Both the position numbers and the translations under genes were made by a program. Below are positions 1 to 8,015 of a stretch of 64,000 nucleotides of DNA, piece by piece. The stretch comes from Aminobacter sp. AP02 (GTDB taxonomy: Bacteria; Pseudomonadota; Alphaproteobacteria; Rhizobiales; Rhizobiaceae). Below the pieces are notes generated by a model. It was not told where the DNA came from. It saw nothing but the letters and a program-made list of their open reading frames with translations, and did no database searches. The stretch spans positions 62,001 to 126,000 of the forward strand of contig NZ_QGGX01000002.1 in assembly GCF_003148805.1 (NCBI RefSeq), written 5' to 3'. Numbering within the stretch: position 1 is the first letter of the stretch; every line of letters begins with the position of its first letter.

Positions 1-657
1 GGCAAGAGTGCAGCCGAAATGCTGCCGCTGTTCGACCAGCCCGAGGTTCATTTGCCCGATAACGAACCGCAGATGCTTTTGCCCGCCATGCCGCTCGGCG
101 AGCATGTCATCCACGATTACCGTTCGCTCGGTCTTTCGCTGAAGGCGCATCCGGTGGCCTTCCTCAGGCAAAGGCTGGACAAGGCCGGCATCACCCCGAA
201 TGGCCGGCTGCATCAGGTGCCTGATGGCAGGCGCGTCTCAGTGGCAGGGTTGGTGCTCGTTCGCCAGCGCCCGGGCAAGGGCAATGCCATTTTCCTGACA
301 TTGGAGGACGAAAATTCGGTCGCCAACATTATCGTCTGGGCGCGGGTCTTCGAACGCTTCCGGCCTGTCGTCATGGGATCGAAGTTCATCCGCGTCAGCG
401 GCAAGCTGCAGACGGAATCGGGCGTGATCCACATCGTTGCCGACAAGATGGAGGATTTGACGCACTGGCTCGCCGCCATGTCGGAAGAGATGCAAATGTC
501 AGCGGATGAAAAGGCGCAAGCAGCACTTGGCCAGGCAAGTGGTACCAGGCAAAGCGCCGCTGTAAAAGCCGCCAAAGACCCGCGTGTCGTGCAGAGCTAT
601 GAAAGGCTTGCCCGCAAGGCCAGCAGCGTCATGCCCAAGGGGCGCAATTTCCAATGA
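1..657 (+). CDS. dnaE2: Error-prone DNA polymerase DnaE2, C-terminal part
   Basis: This is the 3' end of an open frame that enters the window without a start, so only the last 218 residues are visible. The segment resembles the C-terminus of DnaE2, the alternative polymerase III alpha subunit used in SOS mutagenesis with ImuA and ImuB. It reads through the region after the fingers domain into an OB-fold (motif VSVAGLVLVRQRPGKGNAIF, then a beta-rich stretch ending VSGKLQTESGVIHIVADKM). The tail is Ala/Lys-rich. imuA and imuB would be expected just left of the window. The identification is from the characteristic OB-fold and tail; the catalytic part is not visible. Confidence 0.88.
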   Translation, partial: GKSAAEMLPLFDQPEVHLPDNEPQMLLPAMPLGEHVIHDYRSLGLSLKAHPVAFLRQRLDKAGITPNGRLHQVPDGRRVSVAGLVLVRQRPGKGNAIFLTLEDENSVANIIVWARVFERFRPVVMGSKFIRVSGKLQTESGVIHIVADKMEDLTHWLAAMSEEMQMSADEKAQAALGQASGTRQSAAVKAAKDPRVVQSYERLARKASSVMPKGRNFQ

Positions 658-671
658 CAGAAGGTGCGAGG

Positions 672-905
672 TCAGTCCGTCGGCGAGGTTTTCCTGGGCG
701 CAACCTCGGTGTCGAGAATCTGCCGCGCCTCGGAAGGCAGCATGACCGGGATGCCGTCGCGGACAGGATAGGCGATGCGCGCGAGCCGGGACACCAGCTC
801 ACCACGCTCGGCGTCCCAGGTCAGCGGCCCCTTGGTCAGCGGACAGGCGAGCAACTCGAGCAGCTTGATGTCGATATCGCGCTTGTTTGTCGCCTCAGCC
901 ATCAT
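672..905 (-). CDS. Trm112-like / UPF0434 small protein
   Basis: A 77-residue protein of the Trm112/YcaR (UPF0434) family. The diagnostic N-terminal signature [14 protein letters not shown] and the later [16 protein letters not shown] are both present. Bacterial members are small, often zinc-binding-like folds of uncertain role, some thought to support methyltransferases. Only one cysteine of the usual pair is kept (ACPLTKG), so zinc binding is doubtful. Two ATGs lie in tandem; the second (902) sits better behind the GGGGAG ribosome site. It follows the LON-domain gene on the same strand with a 20-base gap, so the two are probably co-transcribed. Convergent with dnaE2. Confidence 0.85.
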   Translation of the reverse strand: MMAEATNKRDIDIKLLELLACPLTKGPLTWDAERGELVSRLARIAYPVRDGIPVMLPSEARQILDTEVAPRKTSPTD

Positions 906-925
906 TGCTCCCCAACCGGCCCTCG

Positions 926-1597
926 CTATTGCAGGCTCGATCCGAACTCGTCGTTTTCGCGTGCCAGCGTCATTTCGGTGATGGCGATCAACGTTTCGGC
1001 GCGGGTCTTGAGATCGGGTGCTTCAAGCAGCGCCTGTTTTTCGGCCGCACCATATGGCGCCATCATCGACAGCGCGTTGACCAGTATGGCGTTGTCGGCG
1101 CGGCTGACGCTTTCCCAGTCGGCCTCGAGTTCATTGGCCTGGAGGTACGTACGAAAGGCCCTGAGCAGGGCTGGCCGATCGACTTCGGCGCCGGCCTTGT
1201 CCTCGGTGAGGTCAGCTGCAAACGACGTGATCTTGCATTGCCTGAACGGCGTCTTGACCATCAGCTCCTGGGCAACGCGGAAGCGGCACACGCCCTGCAA
1301 CGAAATCAGGTAGCGGCCGTCGCCGGTCTCGGCAAGCGAGGTGATGCGGCCGATGCATCCGACCGGGCACAGCGACGGCTCGCCGTCGGGACGCAGCGTG
1401 CCGTCGAGCGAGGGCTGGATCATGCCGATCAGCCGGGAGCCGGCCATCGCGTCGTCGATCATCTGGAGATAGCGCGGCTCGAAGATGTTGAGCGGCATGC
1501 GCCCGCCCGGCAAAAGCAGAGCCGCCGTCAGCGGGAACACCGCCAATGTCGTCGGCAGATCGCTGTCGAGCCGGTAATGCGCGTTCCCTGCCTGCAT
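926..1597 (-). CDS. LON peptidase substrate-binding domain protein
   Basis: A 223-residue stand-alone LON N-terminal (PUA-like) domain protein without the AAA+ or protease parts. Supporting segments are the start of the domain ([20 protein letters not shown], then [14 protein letters not shown]) and [23 protein letters not shown] in the core. Such proteins are common in alphaproteobacteria next to a thioredoxin gene, exactly as here, and are presumed to bind peptides or unfolded proteins; no enzymatic residues are visible. A GAGGG ribosome site precedes the ATG. It lies 72 bases downstream of the thioredoxin-like gene, in the same direction, and probably shares its transcript. Confidence 0.87.
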   Translation of the reverse strand: MQAGNAHYRLDSDLPTTLAVFPLTAALLLPGGRMPLNIFEPRYLQMIDDAMAGSRLIGMIQPSLDGTLRPDGEPSLCPVGCIGRITSLAETGDGRYLISLQGVCRFRVAQELMVKTPFRQCKITSFAADLTEDKAGAEVDRPALLRAFRTYLQANELEADWESVSRADNAILVNALSMMAPYGAAEKQALLEAPDLKTRAETLIAITEMTLARENDEFGSSLQ

Positions 1598-1669
1598 CTT
1601 GCCCTCAACTGGCTGCCACTCAATCTGGGATTGCTGCGGTCATACGCAAAGACCGCAGCGAGGTAGCCC

Positions 1670-2638
1670 TCACGAAAACAGCAATGACGACAGCTTGCGC
1701 CGGGTGGCAAGTGTCACCTCGTCGGTGAAGCCCCAGGCCTCGAACAGCTTGAGCAACTGTGCCCTTGCACCGTCCTCGTTCCATGTCCGGTCAGCCTTGA
1801 CGATGGCAAGCAGATTGTCAGCCGCTTCGGCGCGCTGGCCGTTGGCGTTCTGGATCATGGCGAGATCGAAACGCGCCTGGTGATCGGCGGGGTTTTGCGC
1901 CAGCCGGCGTTCGAGTTCGGCGGAATCGCCAAGGGCTGCGGCTTCTTCGGCGAGCGCGATCTTGGCGCGGACCGAAACAAGCGCAGGGACCGATTTCTTG
2001 TCATCTGGCGCGCGAGCCAGCACTTCGGTTGCGCCCGCGACATCGCCGGCCTCAAACAGGATGTCGGCGAGCGCAGCGATGGCGTCGACATTGTCGGGTG
2101 CCTGCTCCAGCACGGCATCATAGATCTGTGCAGCCGTCTGCAGGTCGCCTGCGCCGCGTGCTTCGGCAGCAGCTGCGAGTGCTTCGGCGATTTGCGGCTG
2201 GCCGCCATCCTTGCCTGCGATCTTGTCGATGAAGTCGCGGATCTGGCTCTCGGGAACGGCGCCCATGAAGCCGTCAACCGGCTGGCCGTTCTTGAAGGCG
2301 ATGACGGCGGGGATCGACTGGATGCCAAGCTGGCCGGCGATCGCCGGATGATCATCGATGTTCATCTTGACGAGCTTGACACGGCCGCCAGCGGCCTGGA
2401 CGACACGCTCGATCACCGGGGTCAATTGCTTGCACGGACTGCACCAGGGCGCCCAGAAATCGACAAGCACCGGTTGGTTGCGCGATTCCTGGATGACGTC
2501 GGCGCTGAAAGCGGCGGTCGTCGTGTCCTTGACGAGATCGGCTGCCGGTCCAGCACCATTGGCGGCGGCAGCGCCAAACTGCACGTTGGTGGCGTACTGG
2601 CTGCTCATGCCGCCGAAGGGATTGGTTTCGTTGCTCAT
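1670..2638 (-). CDS. Thioredoxin-fold co-chaperone (CnoX/YbbN-like)
   Basis: A 322-residue protein with an N-terminal thioredoxin domain and a C-terminal helical TPR-like part, the CnoX/YbbN architecture. The active-site motif is intact (FWAPWCSPCKQLTPVIE, WCSPC rather than WCGPC), and the cis-proline loop reads IQSIPAVIAFKNGQPVDGF. Helical repeats follow from about residue 160 (GDLQTAAQIYDAVLEQAPDN). CnoX proteins protect chaperone clients from over-oxidation and hand them to GroEL or DnaK. The start at 2638 is chosen because a GGAAGAG ribosome site lies 6-8 bases upstream; an upstream in-frame ATG at 2668 lacks one. Cytoplasmic: no signal peptide. Confidence 0.9.
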   Translation of the reverse strand: MSNETNPFGGMSSQYATNVQFGAAAANGAGPAADLVKDTTTAAFSADVIQESRNQPVLVDFWAPWCSPCKQLTPVIERVVQAAGGRVKLVKMNIDDHPAIAGQLGIQSIPAVIAFKNGQPVDGFMGAVPESQIRDFIDKIAGKDGGQPQIAEALAAAAEARGAGDLQTAAQIYDAVLEQAPDNVDAIAALADILFEAGDVAGATEVLARAPDDKKSVPALVSVRAKIALAEEAAALGDSAELERRLAQNPADHQARFDLAMIQNANGQRAEAADNLLAIVKADRTWNEDGARAQLLKLFEAWGFTDEVTLATRRKLSSLLFS

Positions 2639-2711
2639 CTTCACTCTTCCGGTGTGTCGTTCTCGCATGCAGCCCGTTCGACCGCGCGGCTGTCAGGCAA
2701 CCATGTGGCGA

Positions 2712-3224
2712 TCAGCCCGAGACTTTCAAGATAACAGCATCGTGGCCGGTTGCCTCTACGAATCGCAACAGGTCGCCGCTGGCGATTGAGGTTGTGGCTT
2801 CATTGGTCAGCGGGTGGGCGTTGATCATGGCGTTTTCCATCAGGGTACTGTCCAGCACCAGCTTCACCTTGCCTGAGGTGTCGTTGATCAGCCCGAAGAC
2901 GGTGACCGAACCCGGCGCCACGCCGAGCAGTTCCATCAAGGCCTCGGGCTTGCCGAAGGAAACCCTGCTCGACGCGCCGATCAGCTGATGGATCTGCTTG
3001 AGGTCGACGCTCGCCTCTTCGTCCACGGTGACGAGAAAGAAGTTGTCCTTCTTGTCCTTGAGAAAAAGGTTCTTGGTATGCCCGCCGGCGATCGTGCCGC
3101 GCAGCGCCTGAGAATCGGCGACCGTGTAGAGCGGCGGGTGATCGTGCGTCTGGACAGTGATTCCGAGGGTGTCGAGGAAGGCCAGAAGCTCAGCCCTGGT
3201 CTTGGGATTCGTCGCGCCGGTCAT
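2712..3224 (-). CDS. proX: Prolyl-tRNA editing protein (ProX-type aminoacyl-tRNA deacylase)
   Basis: A 170-residue YbaK/ProX-fold protein that hydrolyses mischarged Ala-tRNA(Pro) in trans. Seen here are HDHPPLYTVADSQALRG near the N-terminus, the invariant-lysine strand GGHTKNLFLKDKKDNFFLVT and the GVAPGSVTVFGLINDTSG loop, all typical of ProX. The length matches stand-alone ProX (about 165-170 residues). The reading frame stays open upstream across the neighbouring tRNA gene, but the protein match begins at MTGATNPKTRAEL, so the start is placed at 3224. Cytoplasmic and monocistronic in appearance. Confidence 0.9.
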   Translation of the reverse strand: MTGATNPKTRAELLAFLDTLGITVQTHDHPPLYTVADSQALRGTIAGGHTKNLFLKDKKDNFFLVTVDEEASVDLKQIHQLIGASSRVSFGKPEALMELLGVAPGSVTVFGLINDTSGKVKLVLDSTLMENAMINAHPLTNEATTSIASGDLLRFVEATGHDAVILKVSG

Positions 3225-3436
3225 GCAAGCCTTCGCCAAAAATTGCTGGGTGGCAGGGTTTATGGGCAATGGTCGTGACCAAGACAAGCCCGCCTTGTTC
3301 ATCCACAGGCGTGGTTCGGCGGAAATGCAGGCTTTCCCGTGCGTCAGCAAAATTGCAAAAAAACTTCTCGTTTTCCCCGTTGCATTCGCGGCGGGCTTCG
3401 GCCATATAGGCGTCGTTGCGGCGACGAGCCGTGCGA

Positions 3437-3511
3437 GCGGGTGTAGCTCAGGGGTAGAGCACAACCTTGCCAAGGTTGGGGTCGAGCGTTCGAATCGCTT
3501 CACCCGCTCCA
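3437..3511 (+). tRNA. tRNA-Gly (anticodon GCC), CCA encoded
   Basis: The acceptor stem GCGGGTG (3437-3443) pairs with CACCCGC (3501-3507), followed by discriminator T and an encoded CCA (3508-3511). The D arm contains AGCTCAGGGGTAGAGC. The anticodon stem CAACC/GGTTG encloses the loop TTGCCAA with anticodon GCC at 3469-3471. The T arm carries GTTCGAATC. All four arms fold without mismatches in the acceptor stem. Confidence 0.97.
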
Positions 3512-3539
3512 GTTTTCCCAAGGGAAAACCAACACCAAA

Positions 3540-3565
3540 AACGGCCACCTTCGGGTGGCCGTTTT
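3540..3565 (+). terminator. Rho-independent terminator after tRNA-Gly
   Basis: A 10-bp perfect stem AACGGCCACC / GGTGGCCGTT closes a TTCG tetraloop and runs into TTTT. It lies 28 bases behind the tRNA, so it most likely ends the tRNA transcript. It is also nearly symmetric (preceded by AAAA). Confidence 0.85.
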
Positions 3566-3639
3566 GCTTGGCGCCATGTCTCACAGTCCATTCGAACCTG
3601 TTTGCTAGCTTTCACGGCATGCCCGGCCGGGCGGCGATT

Positions 3640-3668
3640 TTGACAATATTAGCCGTACCTCATAGGCT
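3640..3668 (+). promoter_or_regulatory. Possible sigma70-type promoter for the downstream secreted protein
   Basis: TTGACA (3640-3645) is followed after 17 bases by TAGGCT (3663-3668), about 120 bases before the next start codon. The -35 is a full match but the -10 is poor, so this is only a candidate. The rest of the 3512-3785 gap holds the tRNA terminator and nothing else recognised. Confidence 0.25.
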
Positions 3669-3785
3669 TCTCGAATTCAGTAGCTGTCGGCTCGTAGCTG
3701 GCAAGGCGATGAGTCGAACTGTTCCCGACGAAATCCGGAGGAGCGCTGAAGCCTTTCGGCGTTCCAGGCAAGGTTCGGCAACGAG

Positions 3786-4286
3786 ATGAACCCGGCGATC
3801 ATGGCGCTGCCTTTGGCAGTTTTCACCTTTTCCGCAGCAATCGCGGACGAGAAGGATTTTCTCGAAACCCTCTCGGGGAATTGGCACGGCTCGGGTCAGA
3901 TACGGCTGAAACCCGAAGCGATGGAGATGGCCGTTTCATGCAATCTCGACTCTCGCGCTGACGGTGCCGAGTTCAAGCTCGATGGTGCCTGCCGGGCAAA
4001 GGCTGTCTTTTCGCGCCATATCGGTGTCGATCTGATTGCCAACGGCCAGCATTATTCCGGTTCGTATCTGGGTTCCGTGCACGGCCCTGCTGAGCTTACC
4101 GGTACGCGCTCTGGCGATACGCTCAACCTCAAGGTCAGGTGGCCGGACAGGGGCTCTGGTCCGCGCGTGGCAAGCATGCGGGTGGCGAACCTGGGCACGG
4201 GGCGCATGCGGATCGTGACCGTGGAGGCGCATCCCCGCACTGGAGTGCAGGTGGAGACGGCGCGGATCGAGTTCAGCCGGAACTAG
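3786..4286 (+). CDS. Small secreted protein of unknown function
   Basis: A 166-residue protein that I do not recognise as a named family. Residues 1-20 form a signal peptide (hydrophobic core ALPLAVFTFSA, cleavage expected after AIA). The mature part begins DEKDFLETLSGNWHGSGQI and continues as alternating beta-strands with a GNWHGSG motif, reminiscent of small lipocalin-like or DUF-type beta-barrel exported proteins of rhizobia. Two cysteines (in SCNLDS and GACRAK) could form a disulfide, consistent with periplasmic location. No operon partner: the next gene is 65 bases or more away. Confidence 0.7.
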   Translation: MNPAIMALPLAVFTFSAAIADEKDFLETLSGNWHGSGQIRLKPEAMEMAVSCNLDSRADGAEFKLDGACRAKAVFSRHIGVDLIANGQHYSGSYLGSVHGPAELTGTRSGDTLNLKVRWPDRGSGPRVASMRVANLGTGRMRIVTVEAHPRTGVQVETARIEFSRN

Positions 4287-4351
4287 GGAAAGGGCTTCGA
4301 AGCCTGTGGAATCGCCTGGCCGAATCCGCGTGCATTGATCAACGAGGCACT

Positions 4352-4636
4352 TTGAGGGATAGTTGGGCTGCGTGGTTCAGGAGCCTCGGGCGTATGCGTA
4401 CACCGGTTGCCAACCAGATCAGGAAGCGCAGGGCCGTCTCTGACGCGCTTGGCCGCCACAAGGTTTTCGTCAGTTCAAGGCTGTTTCGTGGTGACGGCCA
4501 AACCGTTTCCCGGGTTCTGGTTTCCGGCCAGTACTACGACGTCAACGACGCCTTGCTCGACAAATTGATGGCCGGTGCGACGCCCAGAGAGCTGGAACTC
4601 GAACCTGCGCCCGATGACGCGGGCAGCCTGCGCTAG
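4352..4636 (+). CDS. Small hypothetical protein upstream of ligD
   Basis: A short frame ending six bases before ligD. With a TTG start at 4352 it encodes 94 residues; an ATG at 4394 would give 80. The C-terminal part is hydrophilic and well balanced (VFVSSRLFRGDGQTVSRVLV, then DVNDALLDKLMAG), unlike the shadow frames around it. No family is recognised. Its position suggests it leads the repair operon or carries a translationally coupled leader. The start is uncertain because no strong ribosome site is visible. Confidence 0.4.
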   Translation: MRDSWAAWFRSLGRMRTPVANQIRKRRAVSDALGRHKVFVSSRLFRGDGQTVSRVLVSGQYYDVNDALLDKLMAGATPRELELEPAPDDAGSLR

Positions 4637-4642
4637 GCTGGG

Positions 4643-7102
4643 ATGGCAGCGGAAAAGCTTCGCAACTACCGGCAAAAGCGCGATTTCTCCAAGACGCGCG
4701 AGCCGCGCGGCGTCGAGCAGGGCGGCGAAGGCAACCGCTTCGTCGTGCACAAGCACCATGCCACAGCCGATCACTACGATCTGCGCCTCGAACTCGATGG
4801 CGTGCTGAAGAGCTGGGCGGTGCCGCGCGGGCCCTCGCTCAACCCAGCGGACAAGCGCCTCGCTGTCGAGACCGAGGATCATCCGCTGGACTATATCGAT
4901 TTCGAAGGGCTCATCCCCGAAGGCGAATATGGCGGCGGGCCGATGATCGTGTGGGATGCGGGGGTGTGGGCGCCGATGGAGGATGCGGCGACGGCACTGG
5001 AGAAGGGCGCCTTCAAGTTCCGGCTATGGGGGGAAAAGCTCAAGGGCGGCTGGATGCTGGCCCGGCTGAAGCCGAAGCCAGGCGAAGACAAGCGCAACTG
5101 GCTGCTGTTCAAGGAGCACGACCCGGCCGCCGACGAAAGCATCGATATTCTCGAGGCGAGCCCCGAAAGCGTGAAGTCGGGGCGGCGCATCGAGGAACTG
5201 GCGGCGCCGCCGAAGACGCGGCCGTCGAAACCCGAAGATATCAAGCCCGGAAAGCTTGCCGGTGCCGTGAAGGCGCCGATGCCGGCGCGGATCGAGCCGC
5301 AATTGGCCACGGCCTTGCCGAAGCCGCCCAAGGACGAGGGCTGGCTGCACGAGATCAAGTTCGATGGCTATCGCACCATGGTGCATCTCGCTGACGGGGC
5401 GGCAAGGCTGATCACCCGCAGCGGCATCGACTGGACAAAACGTTACGGCAAGCTGGCGCAGGCCTTCGCCAGACTGCCTTGCAGCGACGCCGTCATCGAT
5501 GGCGAGATCGTCGTGCTCGACGACAAGGGCATCAGCCGGTTTGCCGCCTTGCAGGACGCGCTTGCCAGCGGGCACGACGAACTTCTGGTGTTCTACGCCT
5601 TCGACGTCGTGCATCTCAACGGCTGGGACTTGAGCAAGGTTACGCTCGACAAGCGCAAGGGCCTGCTGGAGCAGCTTCTTGCCGGTCATGTCCACGCCCA
5701 GTCGGCGCTGCAGCTCAGCGGCCATGTCACGGGCGACGGCCAGGCGCTCTACGACCGGGCAACCGAGATGGGACTTGAAGGCGTCGTGTCCAAACGGGAC
5801 TCGGCGCATTACACGTCCGGACGCTCGCATAGCTGGACCAAGACCAAGGCGCTGAAGAAGGATGACTTCGTCATCGCCGGCTACACGACATCTCAGGCGG
5901 CTGAAGGGCTGGCAGCGCTTGCACTCGGCGAATGGGTCGATGGCGAACTGCACTATCGCGGCAAGGTTGGAACCGGCTTCGACGCTGAGACGTTGGTGAC
6001 ATTGCTGCACCGGCTGGAAGGCTTGCGCGAGGGTGCGGCAAAGCTCGATGGAGCGCCAAAGGAGGTGACCCCGGTGCGGCCCGTGCTCAATGCCCGTATC
6101 CACTACGCCAATCGCACGACCGACAATTCATTGCGGCATGCGGTGTTCAAGGGGCTGCGCGAGGCGGAGCTGTCGGAAGCACCCCAGGCCCCGCGCAAGC
6201 GGCTGATCACCGACGCCGACCTTGCCAGCATCTCGATTACCAACCCTACACGCCGGGTTCTCGGCAAGTCAGGGCCGACCAAGCTCGATATCGCCGTCTA
6301 TTATGCCGCCGTCGGCGATTTCATGTTGCCGCACATCATGGGACGGCCGGTGTCGCTGTTTCGCTGCCCGACCGGACAACAGAAGGACTGTTTCTTCCAG
6401 CGGCACGCCTTTTCGGGCATGCCGCCGACGATCGCCTCATTCGAGACAAAGAACTCTGACGACGAAACCAAGACCTATATTTCGGTGGAGGATGCCAAGG
6501 GGTATCTGGCGCTGGCGCAGTTCGGCGTCGTCGAGTTCCATGTCTGGGGCGCGCTTCGCAAACGCTTGGACAAGCCTGACCGGATCGTCTTCGACCTTGA
6601 TCCGGGTGAGGGCATCGGCTGGCGCGAGGTGGTCGAGGCGGCGGTGCATGTCCGCGACGAACTCGCGAAGATGGGCCTGGTGCCGTTCGTCAAGACGTCC
6701 GGCGGCAGCGGCATCCATGTGGTCGTGCCAACGACGGGCAAGCTCGGCTGGAAACCGTTCCACCAGGCAAGCGGCCAGATCTCGTCGCGGATCGCCGCGA
6801 CAGCGCCCGACACCTTCACCACGGTGATGGGCAAGGACAACCGCAAGAAACGCATTTTCATCGACTTCCACCGCAACGCGCGCAGCGCCACTGCTGCGGC
6901 GCCTTATTCGCTTCGCGCCCGCACCAACATGCCGGCTTCGACCCCGCTGAGCTGGACGGATCTCGAGTCCATCGACGCTCCTCAGGATTTGAACTATTCT
7001 TCGCTTCCCGGACTTGTGGCCAGGTCCGGCGATCCCTGGGCAGACATATCCGATCATGCCCGGGACTTGCCGGCCGAGGTCATCGTCAAGAGTAAGTCTT
7101 GA
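4643..7102 (+). CDS. ligD: Multifunctional ATP-dependent DNA ligase LigD
   Basis: An 819-residue bacterial NHEJ ligase with three domains in the Pseudomonas-type order. Residues about 1-165 are the 3'-phosphoesterase (HKHHATADHYDLRLELDG). Residues about 215-520 are the ligase, with nucleotidyl-lysine motif EIKFDGYR (Lys239) and later motifs LEGVVSKRDSAHY and SWTKTKALKKDDFV. Residues about 540-810 are the primase-polymerase, with the metal-binding FDLDPG (Asp651, Asp653) and SGGSGIHVVVP. LigD trims, fills and seals double-strand breaks bound by Ku. It heads the row LigD, Ku, BRCT-TPR, hydrolase, exonuclease, all on one strand. All three domains look complete. Confidence 0.97.
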   Translation: MAAEKLRNYRQKRDFSKTREPRGVEQGGEGNRFVVHKHHATADHYDLRLELDGVLKSWAVPRGPSLNPADKRLAVETEDHPLDYIDFEGLIPEGEYGGGPMIVWDAGVWAPMEDAATALEKGAFKFRLWGEKLKGGWMLARLKPKPGEDKRNWLLFKEHDPAADESIDILEASPESVKSGRRIEELAAPPKTRPSKPEDIKPGKLAGAVKAPMPARIEPQLATALPKPPKDEGWLHEIKFDGYRTMVHLADGAARLITRSGIDWTKRYGKLAQAFARLPCSDAVIDGEIVVLDDKGISRFAALQDALASGHDELLVFYAFDVVHLNGWDLSKVTLDKRKGLLEQLLAGHVHAQSALQLSGHVTGDGQALYDRATEMGLEGVVSKRDSAHYTSGRSHSWTKTKALKKDDFVIAGYTTSQAAEGLAALALGEWVDGELHYRGKVGTGFDAETLVTLLHRLEGLREGAAKLDGAPKEVTPVRPVLNARIHYANRTTDNSLRHAVFKGLREAELSEAPQAPRKRLITDADLASISITNPTRRVLGKSGPTKLDIAVYYAAVGDFMLPHIMGRPVSLFRCPTGQQKDCFFQRHAFSGMPPTIASFETKNSDDETKTYISVEDAKGYLALAQFGVVEFHVWGALRKRLDKPDRIVFDLDPGEGIGWREVVEAAVHVRDELAKMGLVPFVKTSGGSGIHVVVPTTGKLGWKPFHQASGQISSRIAATAPDTFTTVMGKDNRKKRIFIDFHRNARSATAAAPYSLRARTNMPASTPLSWTDLESIDAPQDLNYSSLPGLVARSGDPWADISDHARDLPAEVIVKSKS

Positions 7103-7142
7103 CCAAGAGTATGTCTTGAGTTGTGTCGCGTAGGAGACAAGC

Positions 7143-8015
7143 ATGGCACCAAGGGCAAGTTGGAAGGGATATTTGAAGCTCAGCCTCGTCAGCTGCCCGG
7201 TACGGCTGTACCCGGCGACGAGTTCGAGCGAGCGCATCAGCTTCAATCAGCTGCACAAGGAAACGCATAACCGGATCAACATGAAGCCCGTCGACCCGGA
7301 GCTTGGCCTTGTCGAGCGCTCCGACCTCGTCAAAGGCTACGAATACGAAGACAAGAAATACGTGGTCATCGACGAAGCCGACATAGACAGCGTCAAGATC
7401 GAATCCAACCACACCATGAACATCGAGGCTTTCGTCGACGAAGATTCCGTCGACGTGATCTACCAGGATGCGCCCTACTATCTGGCGCCCGATGGCGCGA
7501 TGGCCGAAGAGACGTTTTCGGTGCTGCGCGAGGCGCTGCGCAAGTCGGGCAAGCTCGCCATTGCCCGCCTGGTTCTGTCGAGCCGCGAGCGCGTGGTGAC
7601 CATCGGCGCGCGCGAGAACGGCATGTTCGTCTGCACGCTGCGCAACCCGAGCGAAGTGCGCGGCACGGCCGAATATTTCGGCAACATTCCGGCTGGCAAC
7701 CCCGATCCCGAGATGCTCGAGCTTGCCGAAGCGCTGATCAAGCAGAAGCTGACGACCTTCGATCCGAAGAACTACGAGGACCGCTACGAAATCGCCTTGA
7801 TGAAGATGATCAAGGAGAAGCTGAAGGGTCACAAGCCGATCATCGCGGCGGCGCCCGAGCGCGGCAATGTCATCAACCTGATGGATGCGCTGAAGGCCAG
7901 CCTGGGCCAGGCCAAGCCGCCGGCCAAGAGCAAGACCAAGGCCGAACCGGCTGAGAAGCCGGCTGCCAAGCTTACCGCGGTTGCCGGCGGCAAGGCTGCG
8001 AAGAGCAAGAAGTGA
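7143..8015 (+). CDS. ku: Ku-family DNA end-binding protein
   Basis: A 290-residue bacterial Ku. The start (ASWKGYLKLSLVSCPVRLYP) and the core (SFNQLHKETHNRINMKPVDP, GYEYEDKKYVVIDEADID) are diagnostic. Ku homodimers form a ring on broken DNA ends and recruit LigD. The C-terminus from about residue 257 is a low-complexity Lys/Ala/Pro tail (KPPAKSKTKAEPAEKPAAK), as in the extended tails that aid DNA binding in other bacterial Ku proteins. It lies 40 bases after ligD. Its stop codon overlaps the GTG start of the next gene (GTGA), which implies translational coupling to the BRCT protein. Confidence 0.97.
   Translation: MAPRASWKGYLKLSLVSCPVRLYPATSSSERISFNQLHKETHNRINMKPVDPELGLVERSDLVKGYEYEDKKYVVIDEADIDSVKIESNHTMNIEAFVDEDSVDVIYQDAPYYLAPDGAMAEETFSVLREALRKSGKLAIARLVLSSRERVVTIGARENGMFVCTLRNPSEVRGTAEYFGNIPAGNPDPEMLELAEALIKQKLTTFDPKNYEDRYEIALMKMIKEKLKGHKPIIAAAPERGNVINLMDALKASLGQAKPPAKSKTKAEPAEKPAAKLTAVAGGKAAKSKK

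Noticed and set aside
3437-3785. tRNA-Gly as an integration site for a mobile element.
   Set aside because: No integrase, no second copy of the tRNA end and no change in gene character on either side were seen.
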